A stretch of DNA of 64,000 nucleotides from positions 62,001-126,000 of the forward strand of contig NZ_PJMB01000001.1 of assembly GCF_002892835.1 (NCBI RefSeq), given 5' to 3'. Both the position numbers and the translations under genes were made by a program. The notes beneath the pieces are model-generated. The model ran no database searches. It had not been told where the DNA came from and worked only from the letters and a program-made list of their open reading frames with translations. This document shows positions 46,115 to 55,375 of this stretch, piece by piece. Source of the stretch: Arthrobacter sp. AFG7.2 (GTDB lineage Bacteria; Actinomycetota; Actinomycetes; Actinomycetales; Micrococcaceae). The number at the start of each line of letters is the position of its first letter. The first letter of the stretch is position 1.

Positions 46115-49100
46115 TCACATTGGAGCTTCCGCCCCGTCCGATATGCGGAGCGTGGAGCCGTTCCGTCCCTTCAGTACCTGGAGCTGGGCACCAATCCGCT
46201 GCTTCATCTCCGCGACGTGGCTGACCAGCCCCACCACGCGGCCGCCGTCCCGCAGCCCTTCCAGGGCGTCCATCACCTGTTCCAGGGACTGTTCATCCAG
46301 GCTTCCGAACCCCTCGTCCACGAACAGGGTCTCAATTTCCACTCCGCCGGTTTCCTGCTGGACGACGTCCGCCAGTCCAAGTGCCAGGGACAGGGAGGCC
46401 ATGAAGGATTCTCCGCCGGACAGGGTGGAAGTGTCCCGCCGGAACCCGGTCCACTGGTCCACGACTTCCAGGCCAAGCCCGGACTTTGCGCCCCGTGCAG
46501 CCCTGGCGTCCGTGTGCTGGAGCAGGTAGCGGCCGTCACTCATGGCCACCAGGCGTTCGGAGGCCGCCAGCGCCACCTGTTCCAGGCGGGCAGCCAGGAC
46601 GTAGCTGTTCAAACTCATCCTGTAGGTGTTCTCGCCTCGTCCAGCGGCGGCGTCGGCCAGTCCGGCAAGCATCTGTGCCCGCTCTGCAGGCTGCCGTGCC
46701 GCCCCTGCCAGCTCGTTGTATTCGGCCCGGATGCTGCGCACCGAGGCCAGGCACCGGGCGGCCAACCCGGCAGCGAGGTCCGCATCCCGGGCGTCCTGGA
46801 GGGCACGGGCTGCGGCCTCACGGAGGGCACCAAGCCGCTCCACGTCCACCTGGTAGCCCGCGGACTTCTCCTCCAGTGCCAGCAGGACGTCCTCGGAAAC
46901 AAACAGTTCCGCCACCCGGGCTTCCTCATCCTGGGCTGCCCGCACCTGCATCTGGAGTGCTGCTGCCTCAGCATCGTCGAGCAACTGCTCCCGGGCCTCC
47001 TCAGCCGACGCGAAACCGGCTGCGGGCAGCGCCAGGTTCAGCTGTTCCAGAGCCTCGGCAGCCTGTGCCTCCGTCCGCTCGAGCTGCGCTTGTGCCTCAA
47101 CGGCCTTGGCGAGCACCGCTGCCGCGTCCTCCAGCGCCCGCAATCGCAGGGACAGGCTGCGATGGCTTCCCCTCAGTCCGGCCAGCGCCTGGTCAAGGGC
47201 TGCGGTCTGTTCGGCGGCGTCGGCCAGCGATGCCTTGGTGCGGGCAAGCTCGCCTTCAGTGCCGGTGCGGGCCTCCAGAGCTGCCGCACTGTCCGCGTCA
47301 AGCTTTTCGAGCCGCAACCGTACGGCTTTGAGTTCCTTTACCGCTTCGCCGGCATCGGCGGCTGCCCTCCGCGCATTCCCGGCTCCGCTGAGGGCCTCGT
47401 CCGCTTCCGTGTCCCCGCCCTGCCCGGCGAGGACGGCCACCAGTTGGCTGGCGTCCCCGAGTTGGCCGGCCAGCACGGCATGTGCAGCCTCTGCTGCTTC
47501 ATACACCAGCCGCGCATCTTCCTCCTGCTGCGCGAGCGCCGGACCTCCGGAGCCGCCGGTGGCCGGGACAGGGTGGTCTTCGCTGCCGCAGACGGGACAC
47601 TGGTCCCCCGGCACCAGTTTGGCTGCCAGCTCAGCAGCGGCATTGGCAAGCCGTTGCTCCCTCAGATCCAGCCAGAGGCGTTTTGCGTCCAGTTGCCGTT
47701 CACGGGATTCCTCGTAGCGGACCTTTACCTGGTCGCGGGCAGCAACAGCGGAACCGTAGCGCCTGACGACGTCCAGCAGTTCCTCCGCGGCGGCGGCTTC
47801 CTTGAGGCGCAGGGCCGCGGCCCCTGCGCGCTCCTCCAGGTCCTGAAGTCCGTCAGTGAGGCGGTCCCGCTCGTCCTGCAGTTCCTGGCTGTGCCTGCCC
47901 GCTGCGGCGAGCGCGGTGACCAGCTCCTGCTGTTTTTTGACGAGCCCACTGTGCCGCTTCCGAAGGGCCTGCAGGCGGTCCTCGTCAGGAAGCCGCGCTT
48001 CAACCACGGCGAGGAGGGAGCGCAGGCGTCCCAGCTCCGCGGCAGCACCGGCAACAGGGCCCGGCTGGCCGGCGGCGGCATCTGCCCCAAGCTGAAGTTC
48101 CAGTTCGGCCAGTTCGGGGTCCTCCCCCGAGGCCAGGCTGAGCAGGGTGAAGGCGGATTCCACGGCGGTGGCTGCGCTCCGGGCCTTGGCGGCGCTGGCA
48201 TCCACGGTGCCCAGCTGCCCCGCCAGGACCTCCGCCTTCCGGTGCCGGGACAGCCTGAGGAGCTGGTTCTGGAGCAGGTGCGCCCCCTGCTCCACCGCCG
48301 CCTTCCGGGCTGATGCGGAATCAAGTTTCCGTCGCCGGTCCCCGCGTGCCGCTTCGAGTTCCACGGCCTTCCTGCACTCGCTGCTGGCCGTTTCTGCCCG
48401 TTCTGCCAGCCCTGCCAGGTCCTGAAGCCGTCCAGACACTGCTTCCTCGAGCCAGCCGAGGCGTGCAGGGGTGTTGTCGGGCGAAGGCGCGTCGTCGCCG
48501 TCGCCGTCCAGGGCGAGGCGGGCGGTCTCGGCTTCTGCCCGTGCAGCCAGGAGTTCGAGCTGGCCAACGAGGACGGCGACGTCCTCCTTGGCTTCCTGCG
48601 CCTGGCGCGAGAGTTCCTGTTCCACTGATTCGAACCGCTCGGTGCCGAACAGCTTCTGCAGAAGGTCCAGGCGGTCGCTGGCCTTGGACCGAAGGAATGC
48701 AGCAAAGTCGCCCTGCGGCAGCATCACAACGCGGGTGAACTGCTCCCGGTCCATACCCAGCAGGGCGAGGATTTCAACGCCGGCCTCATCGTTGCGGGCG
48801 GACTTGTCCGTCCATGTTCCGGATACGCGTTCGCGCAGCAACGTCCTGGCCTGCTGGGTGGTGAAGCCGTTCTTCCCCCGGGTGCTCGGCTTGTCCCAGG
48901 CCGGGGACCGTGTCACTTCAAAGCGGCGGCCCTGGGCGGAAAACTCGCAGGTCACGGCAGGTTCCTGCGCCGGTTCCGCATGGTCGCTGCGGAGCCGCTT
49001 GCCGTCCTGGCGGGCTCCCGGCACGGAGCCGTAAAGGGCAAAGCAGATGGCATCGAGGACGCTGGTCTTTCCGGCACCGGTGGGCCCGTTGAGCAGGAAG

Positions 49101-49189
49101 AGTCCGTGGGCACTGAGCCTGTCGAAATCGATCTCCTCAGTGCCGGCAAAAGGGCCGAAACCGGAAATCAGCAAGCGGTGGATCCTCAT
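46115..49189 (-). CDS. sbcC: exonuclease SbcC (SMC-like ATPase)
   Basis: 1024-residue Rad50-like subunit of the SbcCD nuclease that processes hairpins and palindromes and blocked ends. Walker A GPTGAGKT is at residues 35-42; long Ala/Leu/Glu-rich coiled coils follow, with a zinc-hook CPVC (in GDQCPVCGSEDHP, about residue 530); the C-terminal ATPase has TLSGGESFMASLSLALGLADVV and FVDEGFGSLDEQSL. Its ATG overlaps the sbcD stop by 4 bp. With several strong palindromic terminators nearby, this is the enzyme that would act on such structures, though that is general. Confidence 0.95.
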   Translation of the reverse strand: MRIHRLLISGFGPFAGTEEIDFDRLSAHGLFLLNGPTGAGKTSVLDAICFALYGSVPGARQDGKRLRSDHAEPAQEPAVTCEFSAQGRRFEVTRSPAWDKPSTRGKNGFTTQQARTLLRERVSGTWTDKSARNDEAGVEILALLGMDREQFTRVVMLPQGDFAAFLRSKASDRLDLLQKLFGTERFESVEQELSRQAQEAKEDVAVLVGQLELLAARAEAETARLALDGDGDDAPSPDNTPARLGWLEEAVSGRLQDLAGLAERAETASSECRKAVELEAARGDRRRKLDSASARKAAVEQGAHLLQNQLLRLSRHRKAEVLAGQLGTVDASAAKARSAATAVESAFTLLSLASGEDPELAELELQLGADAAAGQPGPVAGAAAELGRLRSLLAVVEARLPDEDRLQALRKRHSGLVKKQQELVTALAAAGRHSQELQDERDRLTDGLQDLEERAGAAALRLKEAAAAEELLDVVRRYGSAVAARDQVKVRYEESRERQLDAKRLWLDLREQRLANAAAELAAKLVPGDQCPVCGSEDHPVPATGGSGGPALAQQEEDARLVYEAAEAAHAVLAGQLGDASQLVAVLAGQGGDTEADEALSGAGNARRAAADAGEAVKELKAVRLRLEKLDADSAAALEARTGTEGELARTKASLADAAEQTAALDQALAGLRGSHRSLSLRLRALEDAAAVLAKAVEAQAQLERTEAQAAEALEQLNLALPAAGFASAEEAREQLLDDAEAAALQMQVRAAQDEEARVAELFVSEDVLLALEEKSAGYQVDVERLGALREAAARALQDARDADLAAGLAARCLASVRSIRAEYNELAGAARQPAERAQMLAGLADAAAGRGENTYRMSLNSYVLAARLEQVALAASERLVAMSDGRYLLQHTDARAARGAKSGLGLEVVDQWTGFRRDTSTLSGGESFMASLSLALGLADVVQQETGGVEIETLFVDEGFGSLDEQSLEQVMDALEGLRDGGRVVGLVSHVAEMKQRIGAQLQVLKGRNGSTLRISDGAEAPM

Positions 49190-50367
49190 CGTGAAGCCTC
49201 CATGGCGCGCACATTTTCCAGCGCGGCTGCAAGCGCGGCTTTTTCGGTTTGATCAGGAACGCGGCCGCGCACATGTTCCAGAAAGCCGCAGCATACAGAG
49301 AGATCGTCCGGTGCCTCAGCGAGCCTGCTGCTGTAACTGGAGGTGCCGGCGGCCGTTCCCCCTTCCGGATCGAAACCGAGGACAAGGGTGTCCGGGAACC
49401 GGGTTCGCAGCTGCTCCATGGCCCGGGCGGGGCGTTGGGAATCCGTGAGGGTGACCTGGCAATAGGCTGTTTCCGCCCACTGGTGATCCGGTGATTCCAG
49501 AAGCTCTGCGAGCGGGCCACGCAGCACGGCCAGTGTGCGGGGCCCTTCCCACAGGACTTCCTGGACAGAACGGACGCCCTCGGCTCCAACATCCACGAGC
49601 CAGCCGCCCTTCTGGTGGCTGGCCTCGGAAAAGGAGTACGCCAGCGGCGAGCCCGAGTACCTCACCTGTGGTGAAAGGGTCTGCCGTCCGTGCAGGTGCC
49701 CCAGCGCGGTATAGCTGAAGCCGTCGAAGAGGTCCAGCGGGACCGCTCCGACGCCACCGATGCTGAGGTCGCGTTCGCTGTCCGAGCTGATCCCGCCGCT
49801 GGCAAAGGTGTGCGCCAGTACCACCGAATGGACGGTGGCCGAGGCTGACCGCCGTTCGATGTCCTCGCGGATCATGCCTGTTGCGGCCCGGGTGACCTCA
49901 AAGTGGCTGGCGGTGTCCACCCCGAGCTGTTCAGCGACAAGGCGGGGCTCGAGCCACGGTATGCCGTAGATGGCCAGGACAGCCTCAGCACCGGTGGCAG
50001 GCGCACCCTCAAGAGGAAGCAGCAGGGGCGTGTCCAGGCTCTCGATCCTGGTCCGGAGATGGACTCCTCCGCGTTCCAGGAGGCTGGATGCGAAACCCAG
50101 GCGGATGGCGGAGTCATGGTTGCCGCTGGTCAGCACCACTTGTGCGCCCGCGGAGGTCAGGCGCACCAGGGTTTCATCCAGCAGGCGGACCACGTCAACG
50201 CCTGGCAGGGCGCGGTCGTAGACGTCCCCGGCCACCATGACAACGTCCACGCCGTGTTCAGTGACGGTGCCGACCAACTGGTCGACAAAGGTGCGCTGGG
50301 CAGCCAGCATGCCAACGCCGTGGAAGGACCGCCCCAGATGCCAGTCCGATGTATGGAGTAACCGCAT
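49186..50367 (-). CDS. sbcD: exonuclease SbcD
   Basis: 393-residue Mre11-like calcineurin-fold nuclease of SbcCD. Phosphoesterase motifs: HTSDWHLGRSFHG near the start, VAGDVYDRALP, LTSGNHDS and LAHTFASGG, then GHLHGRQTL; all metal ligands appear intact. Followed by sbcC with a 4-bp overlap. The ATG at 50367 lacks a ribosome binding site and lies 6 nt behind TAGCTT, another likely leaderless start. First gene of the operon. Confidence 0.95.
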   Translation of the reverse strand: MRLLHTSDWHLGRSFHGVGMLAAQRTFVDQLVGTVTEHGVDVVMVAGDVYDRALPGVDVVRLLDETLVRLTSAGAQVVLTSGNHDSAIRLGFASSLLERGGVHLRTRIESLDTPLLLPLEGAPATGAEAVLAIYGIPWLEPRLVAEQLGVDTASHFEVTRAATGMIREDIERRSASATVHSVVLAHTFASGGISSDSERDLSIGGVGAVPLDLFDGFSYTALGHLHGRQTLSPQVRYSGSPLAYSFSEASHQKGGWLVDVGAEGVRSVQEVLWEGPRTLAVLRGPLAELLESPDHQWAETAYCQVTLTDSQRPARAMEQLRTRFPDTLVLGFDPEGGTAAGTSSYSSRLAEAPDDLSVCCGFLEHVRGRVPDQTEKAALAAALENVRAMEASR

Positions 50368-50373
50368 GTTCTT

Positions 50374-50379
50374 AAGCTA
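50374..50379 (-). promoter_or_regulatory. -10 box of leaderless sbcDC transcript
   Basis: TAGCTT on the minus strand, then 6 nt (AAGAAC) to the ATG at 50367. Confidence 0.5.
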
Positions 50380-50424
50380 TCGGCAGGCACTGACAGCACG
50401 GGCAACCGCCACAGTCACCGCGTA

Positions 50425-51402
50425 TCAGCCCCGCTTGCCATCAAAGAACTCCTGGGCTTCGCTGGCCCGCGGCCGAGGTGCGTCCGTGCCGCCGCCGGTG
50501 CCTTCGTCCGCGGTGACTGCCTGCGCTTCCGGGGCGGGCTCCCCCGCCTCGCCGGCTGCTCCGGACTCCGCCGGAAGTGCAGGCCCCGCATCGGCAGCAG
50601 CATCGGCATCAGCAGCGGCGCCGAAGCTCCGGAAAACCAGCCCGGCGATGGCAGCACCCACCAGCGGGGCGGCAAGGAAGACCCAGAGCTGGCCCACTGC
50701 CCAGCCGGAGCTGAACAGCGCGGAGGAGACCGCACGGGCTGGATTGAACGGCAGGTTCCCAACCGACTGGCCCAGCTGCAGGAGCACCGCAAAGGACAGG
50801 CCGACGGCGACGGCAGCCCGTCCGCCGTTGTCCCCGGCATTCAGCCGGCCGTTCTCCCTGCCAAAGGTAATGTCCCTGCCGGCTGTACCCAAAAAGACCG
50901 CAACGATGATGGCGGCGCCAAGCATTTCCAGGAGCAGCACCGCAGCCAGCGGCGCCTGGATGATGGAGTGCTCGCCGAAACCGGCAGTGACAGTATCAAA
51001 GGCAGTACGGCTGTCGGTGATGCCGGGCAGGGTGCGGAGGATTCCGTAAAGCGCGAGGGCTCCCGCCAGGCCCCCGGCCAGCTGTGCGCCCACGTAGGCG
51101 GCAGCAGCTCCGGCCCGGATCCTGCCGGCCAGGAGATGGCCCACCGTGATCGCCGGGTTGAAATGGCCGCCGGAGACGCGTGCGAACGCGAGCATGGCTG
51201 CGGTAACGGCGAGGCCGGCGGCCAGTGCCGCAGGGAGAGGGCTGGAGTCGGGGATGGTGAACAGCGGCACCCCGAGTCCGGCCACCACAATGAACAAGGT
51301 TCCGAACGCCTCGGCCCCCAGCCTCGGCAGGAGCCCGGGACGGGGAGCCGCCGTACCGCGGGGCAGCACAGCGTCGTGACGGTCAGGGGCGGACATGCTC
51401 AT
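50425..51402 (-). CDS. aquaporin/glycerol-facilitator family channel
   Basis: 325-residue MIP channel. Both pore NPA motifs are present: GGHFNPAITVGHLLAGRI and LPFNPARAVSSALFSSGW, with six membrane segments around them. The C-terminal 90 residues are a disordered Ala/Glu/Pro-rich tail with a basic end (about 235-325), unusual in length. The water-channel type (AqpZ-like) fits better than glycerol facilitators because the second loop follows FNPAR, but selectivity is inferred only. ATG 51402 follows AAAGG; the long frame to 51609 runs through the divergent promoter region and is rejected. Confidence 0.9.
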   Translation of the reverse strand: MSMSAPDRHDAVLPRGTAAPRPGLLPRLGAEAFGTLFIVVAGLGVPLFTIPDSSPLPAALAAGLAVTAAMLAFARVSGGHFNPAITVGHLLAGRIRAGAAAAYVGAQLAGGLAGALALYGILRTLPGITDSRTAFDTVTAGFGEHSIIQAPLAAVLLLEMLGAAIIVAVFLGTAGRDITFGRENGRLNAGDNGGRAAVAVGLSFAVLLQLGQSVGNLPFNPARAVSSALFSSGWAVGQLWVFLAAPLVGAAIAGLVFRSFGAAADADAAADAGPALPAESGAAGEAGEPAPEAQAVTADEGTGGGTDAPRPRASEAQEFFDGKRG

Positions 51403-51549
51403 GGTGGGACCTTTTGGTAGGCAGAAGATGGTGGTGCTGCCGCCGGGCAACCCCTCCATTATTCCAGCCCGCGCTGGACGTTTGCTGGGCCTGCACAATT
51501 CCCGGGCTGGATGCGGCGGCACCGGTCCGGCCGGACGTGCCTGCCGCGG

Positions 51550-51555
51550 TAAATT
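51550..51555 (+). promoter_or_regulatory. -10 box of leaderless ADP-ribosylglycohydrolase transcript
   Basis: TAAATT, then 6 nt to the ATG at 51562. No ribosome binding site is seen. Confidence 0.5.
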
Positions 51556-51561
51556 TACAGC

Positions 51562-52692
51562 ATGAGCATCGAACCCGGCGCGCCCGCGTCCCTGACGTCC
51601 CGTATCCATGGCTGCCTGCTGGGGGGCGCTGTGGGTGATTCGCTGGGCTACGCCGTCGGCACCGATTCGATGGCGGAAATACGGCGCCGTTTTGGTGCGG
51701 GTGGCATCGCCGGTTTCGATGCCTTGCCCGCAGGAAGATTCTCCGACGAGACCGAGCTGACCCTGTACACCGTGGACGGGCTGGTTGAGGCGCCGGAGTG
51801 GGCCAATTCAGGCGTGGGAGCGGATGTGAACGCCTGCCTGTGGCTCGCGTACCTCCGCTGGCTTGCCACCCAGGGGGAGGACGCCCCGTCATCCGCCCCG
51901 GTGCCCCAGCCCCGCTGGATCGACCGGCAGGTTGTGCTTCACCAGCGCCGCGAGCCCTGCGAAACATGTATCTCGGGGCTGGCGACGGGCGAGATGGGGA
52001 CGTCCGTCCGCCCGGTGAACGCCGGGTCGAAGGGCCCCGGCACGGTGGTACGTTCCGCACCGTTCGGACTGATCCCGCACATCACACCCGAGGCCGTCTA
52101 CAAATTGAGTGCCGATGCCGCCTCCCTGACGCACGGCCACCCGGCGGCGCGGCAAACGGCCGGGATCTTCAGCCTGCTGATTCACCGGCTGGTGTCTGGC
52201 GAAGGACTCCTGGAAGCGGCGTCCGCAGTATCCGCGCATTCCCATGCCCTCAATGAGGTGGCGCCGGAACTTCCGGAGCGCCTCGACGCCGCGCTGCAGC
52301 TTGCCGCCAAGGGCGTAGTTGCGCCGGAAGAACTGACCGAAATGCTCGGAGAAGGCAGGACGGCAGAAGAAGCCCTCGCCGTCGCGCTGTACGCGGTGCT
52401 CGCCACCCTCCCCCGGGCCGGCAACGCTACGGCCCCCGCCGGCAAGGGCGGCAAGGGGGCGGACGACGGCGGCGCGGACACGCTCCCTGTCCGGCACTTC
52501 CGGGAGGCGGTTGCCCTCGCGGTAAACCACGGCGGGAACAGCGATGCCACCGGTTCACTGGCGGGAAACATCCTGGGCGCCTTCTACGGGGAGGAGTGCC
52601 TGCCCGCCGACTGGCTGGGAGCGCTGGAGGCGCCGGAAGCCATCCGCGGCATGGCCGGTTTGCTGGTGGGAGTCACGACCGGCGAAGGCTGA
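51562..52692 (+). CDS. ADP-ribosylglycohydrolase family protein with altered metal motifs
   Basis: 376 residues with the DraG/ARH helical fold: GCLLGGAVGDSLGYAVG near the start, GFDALPAGRFSDETELTLYT and NHGGNSDATGSLAGNILGAFYG. The usual magnesium motifs are TDDT and GDxDxT; here residues 61-64 are SDET and 325-330 are GNSDAT, so Asp is replaced by Glu and by Asn326 while Asp328 is kept. It may have lost or changed activity, or bind one metal only. An Ala/Gly-rich loop with GKGGKGADDGGA sits before the last motif. Starts leaderless. Divergent from the aquaporin gene, convergent with the exonuclease. Confidence 0.88.
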   Translation: MSIEPGAPASLTSRIHGCLLGGAVGDSLGYAVGTDSMAEIRRRFGAGGIAGFDALPAGRFSDETELTLYTVDGLVEAPEWANSGVGADVNACLWLAYLRWLATQGEDAPSSAPVPQPRWIDRQVVLHQRREPCETCISGLATGEMGTSVRPVNAGSKGPGTVVRSAPFGLIPHITPEAVYKLSADAASLTHGHPAARQTAGIFSLLIHRLVSGEGLLEAASAVSAHSHALNEVAPELPERLDAALQLAAKGVVAPEELTEMLGEGRTAEEALAVALYAVLATLPRAGNATAPAGKGGKGADDGGADTLPVRHFREAVALAVNHGGNSDATGSLAGNILGAFYGEECLPADWLGALEAPEAIRGMAGLLVGVTTGEG

Positions 52693-52751
52693 GGGGGTAC
52701 GCCTCGCGGACGTCCTCCGGACCAGTCCAGGGCACTGGGGGAACCCGCACT

Positions 52752-53759
52752 TCAGGCTGGGGCTGCCACCGCAAAATCGCCCACCATCTGAAGGAACTCA
52801 CCTTCGGAGAGCACCTCAATCGCCTGCCCCCGCCCGTGGAGTTCCAGCACCCTCCGAGCCTTGCCGGTCAGCCTGCCCGAGCGGAGATCTGAGGCAACAA
52901 AACCGTCCCCCACCACCAGGACGGTGGTTCGTCCGGTTACCCTGCTTTCCGGCCGCGCACCGACGTCCGCAGAGCGCTTCTTTGCCTCGGGCCGCCCCAT
53001 GGCCAGGTCTCCGGTGAAGACCACCGTCTGCCCGTACAGCGGATGGCCCGGCTCGGCGTCGGGGTTCGGGAGCGGGTTGGGCCCCTCCTCCGGCCAGCCA
53101 GCCAGGAAGGGCCTGAGCGGAGCGGCCGTGCTGCCGGCGGCGGCAAGTGCTGCAAGGCTGGCCTTGGACAACACATCCGTCGCCGGATTAAAAGCCGGCT
53201 GGCGCGGCATGACCAGCCCCAGGGAGAGGTAAAGTTCGGCGATGCTGTTGGCCTGGTTGCGCCCGGCAATATCAATCAGGATTCCAGCACACGCCCGGGC
53301 GTCCTCAGCGGCGTCGTGATGGTTCACCAGCGGCACGCCGGCTTCCTCCGCGGCAAAAGGAAGCGAATTGGACACCAGCGAATAGCACCGCCGGGAGAGC
53401 ATCACGGTACAGACGTAGTCATACGCGGGCCCCGGCAGTCCCGAGACTTCAAGCCCGGAGCGGATCACCCCGAGGTCGAAGGCGGCATTGTGCGCCGCGA
53501 GGATGTCGTCGCCAATAAAGGCGCCGATTTCAGGGAAGAGGTCACCGAAGCGGGGCTGCCCGGCCACGTCGTCAGCCCGGATGCCATGGATCCGGACGTT
53601 GTGGTAATCGAAGTGGTCGTGGTTCTGCGGCGGCCGCATCAGCCACGAGGCCTCCTCCACAATCCGCCCGCCCCTGACCTTGGTCAGGCCAACCGCACAG
53701 GGCGAGCCCCGGAAGCCGTTCGCAGTTTCGAAGTCGATCGCCGTAAAGTCCAAACCCAC
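52752..53759 (-). CDS. DnaQ-like 3'-5' exonuclease with C-terminal BRCT domain
   Basis: 335 residues. The DEDDh exonuclease domain starts at once: FTAIDFETANGFRGSP supplies the first D and E, AHNAAFDLGVIRS the second motif and HHDAAEDARACAGIL the last His and Asp. A Pro/Ala linker leads to a BRCT domain (about 240-320; GQTVVFTGDLAM, VTGRTTVLVVGD). It is an actinobacterial relative of the pol III epsilon subunit probably acting in repair. The start is GTG 53759, 6 nt after TAAGGT, with no ribosome binding site. It is divergent from dedA, with only 52 bp between the starts. Confidence 0.93.
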   Translation of the reverse strand: MGLDFTAIDFETANGFRGSPCAVGLTKVRGGRIVEEASWLMRPPQNHDHFDYHNVRIHGIRADDVAGQPRFGDLFPEIGAFIGDDILAAHNAAFDLGVIRSGLEVSGLPGPAYDYVCTVMLSRRCYSLVSNSLPFAAEEAGVPLVNHHDAAEDARACAGILIDIAGRNQANSIAELYLSLGLVMPRQPAFNPATDVLSKASLAALAAAGSTAAPLRPFLAGWPEEGPNPLPNPDAEPGHPLYGQTVVFTGDLAMGRPEAKKRSADVGARPESRVTGRTTVLVVGDGFVASDLRSGRLTGKARRVLELHGRGQAIEVLSEGEFLQMVGDFAVAAPA

Positions 53760-53765
53760 GGGCCA

Positions 53766-53771
53766 ACCTTA
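53766..53771 (-). promoter_or_regulatory. -10 box of leaderless exonuclease transcript
   Basis: TAAGGT on the minus strand, then 6 nt to the GTG at 53759. Confidence 0.5.
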
Positions 53772-53799
53772 CCGCCGGAGACGCTCCAAACCTGTCAAG

Positions 53800-53805
53800 T
53801 ACCCT
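53800..53805 (+). promoter_or_regulatory. -10 box of leaderless dedA transcript
   Basis: TACCCT, then 6 nt (TGAGGA) to the GTG at 53812. Supports this start over the internal GTG/ATG at 53824 or 53827. Confidence 0.5.
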
Positions 53806-53811
53806 TGAGGA

Positions 53812-54624
53812 GTGAACTTTCCTGTGATGAATGACCTCGCTGTGTCCATGCTGGGCGGGGCCGGACCGGTCCAGCCGCAGCTGGCTTCCTTCCTGCCCGA
53901 CTGGCTGAACCCCCAGATCTTCCTGGCCGATCCTGCCCTGGCACCCTGGGTTGTCCTGCTGGTGTGCGGCATCGTCTTCGCGGAGACCGGCCTGCTGGTG
54001 GGCTTTTTCCTGCCCGGCGACTCCATGCTCTTCACCGCAGGCCTTCTGGTGGCCACGGATACCATCAAGTTCAACGTGTGGCTCTTTGCACTGCTAATCA
54101 TCATCTCGGCCATCGTGGGCAACCAGACCGGCTACCTCATCGGGTCAAAAGCCGGCCCCGCGATCTTCAACAAGCCCAACTCCCGCCTCTTTAAGCGGGA
54201 GAACGTTGAAAATGCGCACGCGTTCTTCGAAAAGCACGGCGGCAAGGCCCTGATCCTGGCCCGTTTCGTCCCCATCATCAGGACTTTTGTTCCGGTCATC
54301 GTTGGCGTTGCCCAGATGAGCAAAAAGAAGTTCTTCCTTTTCAACGTCATCGGCGCGGTGCTGTGGGGCGGCGGCGTGACCCTTTTGGGGTACCTGCTCG
54401 GCGACCGCATCCCCTGGGTCCGCGACAACCTGGACATCATCTTCATCGCAATCGTCCTGGTTTCCGTCCTCCCCATCGGCGTGGAGGTCCTCCGCGGCCT
54501 CTCCGCGAGGCGGCAGGCCAAGGCCTACGGAACCGATCCCGTGGATGAGTTCATCGAAGAGCATGCCCCCGAAGTTGAGCACAAGACTCCGCGCGATATC
54601 CAGAGCACCCGCCCGGTGGAGTAG
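53812..54624 (+). CDS. DedA/VTT-family membrane protein
   Basis: 270-residue integral membrane protein of the DedA family, linked to lipid scrambling and membrane homeostasis. VFAETGLLVGFFLPGDSMLFTAG and the NQTGYLIGSKAGP segment are the DedA core, FVPIIRTFVPVIVGVAQMSKKKFF is the VTT signature with the conserved Arg and Gly, and hydrophobic helices follow. The last 45 residues are hydrophilic. The GTG at 53812 is favoured by the leaderless -10 box; an internal ATG at 53827 with GAGGAG 14 nt away is the alternative. It ends at a large bidirectional terminator. Confidence 0.93.
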   Translation: MNFPVMNDLAVSMLGGAGPVQPQLASFLPDWLNPQIFLADPALAPWVVLLVCGIVFAETGLLVGFFLPGDSMLFTAGLLVATDTIKFNVWLFALLIIISAIVGNQTGYLIGSKAGPAIFNKPNSRLFKRENVENAHAFFEKHGGKALILARFVPIIRTFVPVIVGVAQMSKKKFFLFNVIGAVLWGGGVTLLGYLLGDRIPWVRDNLDIIFIAIVLVSVLPIGVEVLRGLSARRQAKAYGTDPVDEFIEEHAPEVEHKTPRDIQSTRPVE

Positions 54625-54640
54625 CGCCCCTCATAATCGA

Positions 54641-54692
54641 TCCTTAAATACCTGTGCTCCCCGTCCAGGCGGGGAGCACAGGTATTTAAGGA
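54641..54692. terminator. strong bidirectional terminator between dedA and rdgB
   Basis: Perfect 23-bp stem (54641-54663 with 54670-54692, 6-nt loop TCCAGG), A/T at its base and G/C near the loop. The T and A runs at either side suit termination in both directions. Confidence 0.9.
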
Positions 54693-54721
54693 TGGCGCCG
54701 AGGCACATGGCCGGCAGGAAC

Positions 54722-55375
54722 CTAGCCGGCCTGCAGGGCCTCGACAATGGCCGGCAGCAACGCGCGGAAGGCCTTGCCGCGGTGGCTGATGGCATTCTTT
54801 TCCTCGGCCGACAGCTCCGCGCAGCTGCGGTCCTCCCCAGCGGGCTGCAACACGGGATCGTAACCGAAACCGCCACCTCCCCGCGGCTCGCGCAGCAGCA
54901 TGCCTTCCAGCTGCCCGTATTCCACCACTTCACGGCCGGGCCTGCCGTCCCGGTCAGGTACCGCGAGGGCTGCGGCGCAAACGAACGCCGCGCCGCGGTG
55001 GAGGTCCGGCACATCGGTGAGCTGGCTGAGCAGCAGGCGCAGGTTGGCAGCGTCATCGCCGTGGCTTCCGGCCCAGCGGGCCGAAAAGATCCCGGGCGCT
55101 CCGCCCATGACGTCCACGGCGAGGCCGGAGTCGTCGGCGATGGCGACCAGGCCGGTGGCCTCGGCAACAGCGCGCGCCTTCAGCAGCGAATTTTCAGCAA
55201 AAGTAACGCCGGTTTCGACGACGTCCGGCGCACCCGCCGCCGCCGCGTCCACCACCTGGGTATCGACGTCGAGCCCCGGAACCTGCCCCCGCAGCAGCTC
55301 ACGCAGCTCCCTGAGCTTGCCCTTGTTGTGCGTGGCCAGGACCAGGCGGGGAACAATGCCGCCGGCTGTGCTCAC
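54722..55375 (-). CDS. rdgB: non-canonical purine NTP pyrophosphatase (XTP/dITP diphosphatase)
   Basis: 217-residue HAM1/RdgB housecleaning enzyme hydrolysing dITP and [20 protein letters not shown] is the N-terminal substrate loop, [36 protein letters not shown] in parts gives the central acidic motif, and [13 protein letters not shown] and [12 protein letters not shown] are late blocks. The GTG start at 55375 overlaps the rph stop by 4 bp. Last gene of the clpS-to-rdgB unit; the order murI-MBL-rph-rdgB is conserved in Actinobacteria. Confidence 0.95.
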   Translation of the reverse strand: MSTAGGIVPRLVLATHNKGKLRELRELLRGQVPGLDVDTQVVDAAAAGAPDVVETGVTFAENSLLKARAVAEATGLVAIADDSGLAVDVMGGAPGIFSARWAGSHGDDAANLRLLLSQLTDVPDLHRGAAFVCAAALAVPDRDGRPGREVVEYGQLEGMLLREPRGGGGFGYDPVLQPAGEDRSCAELSAEEKNAISHRGKAFRALLPAIVEALQAG

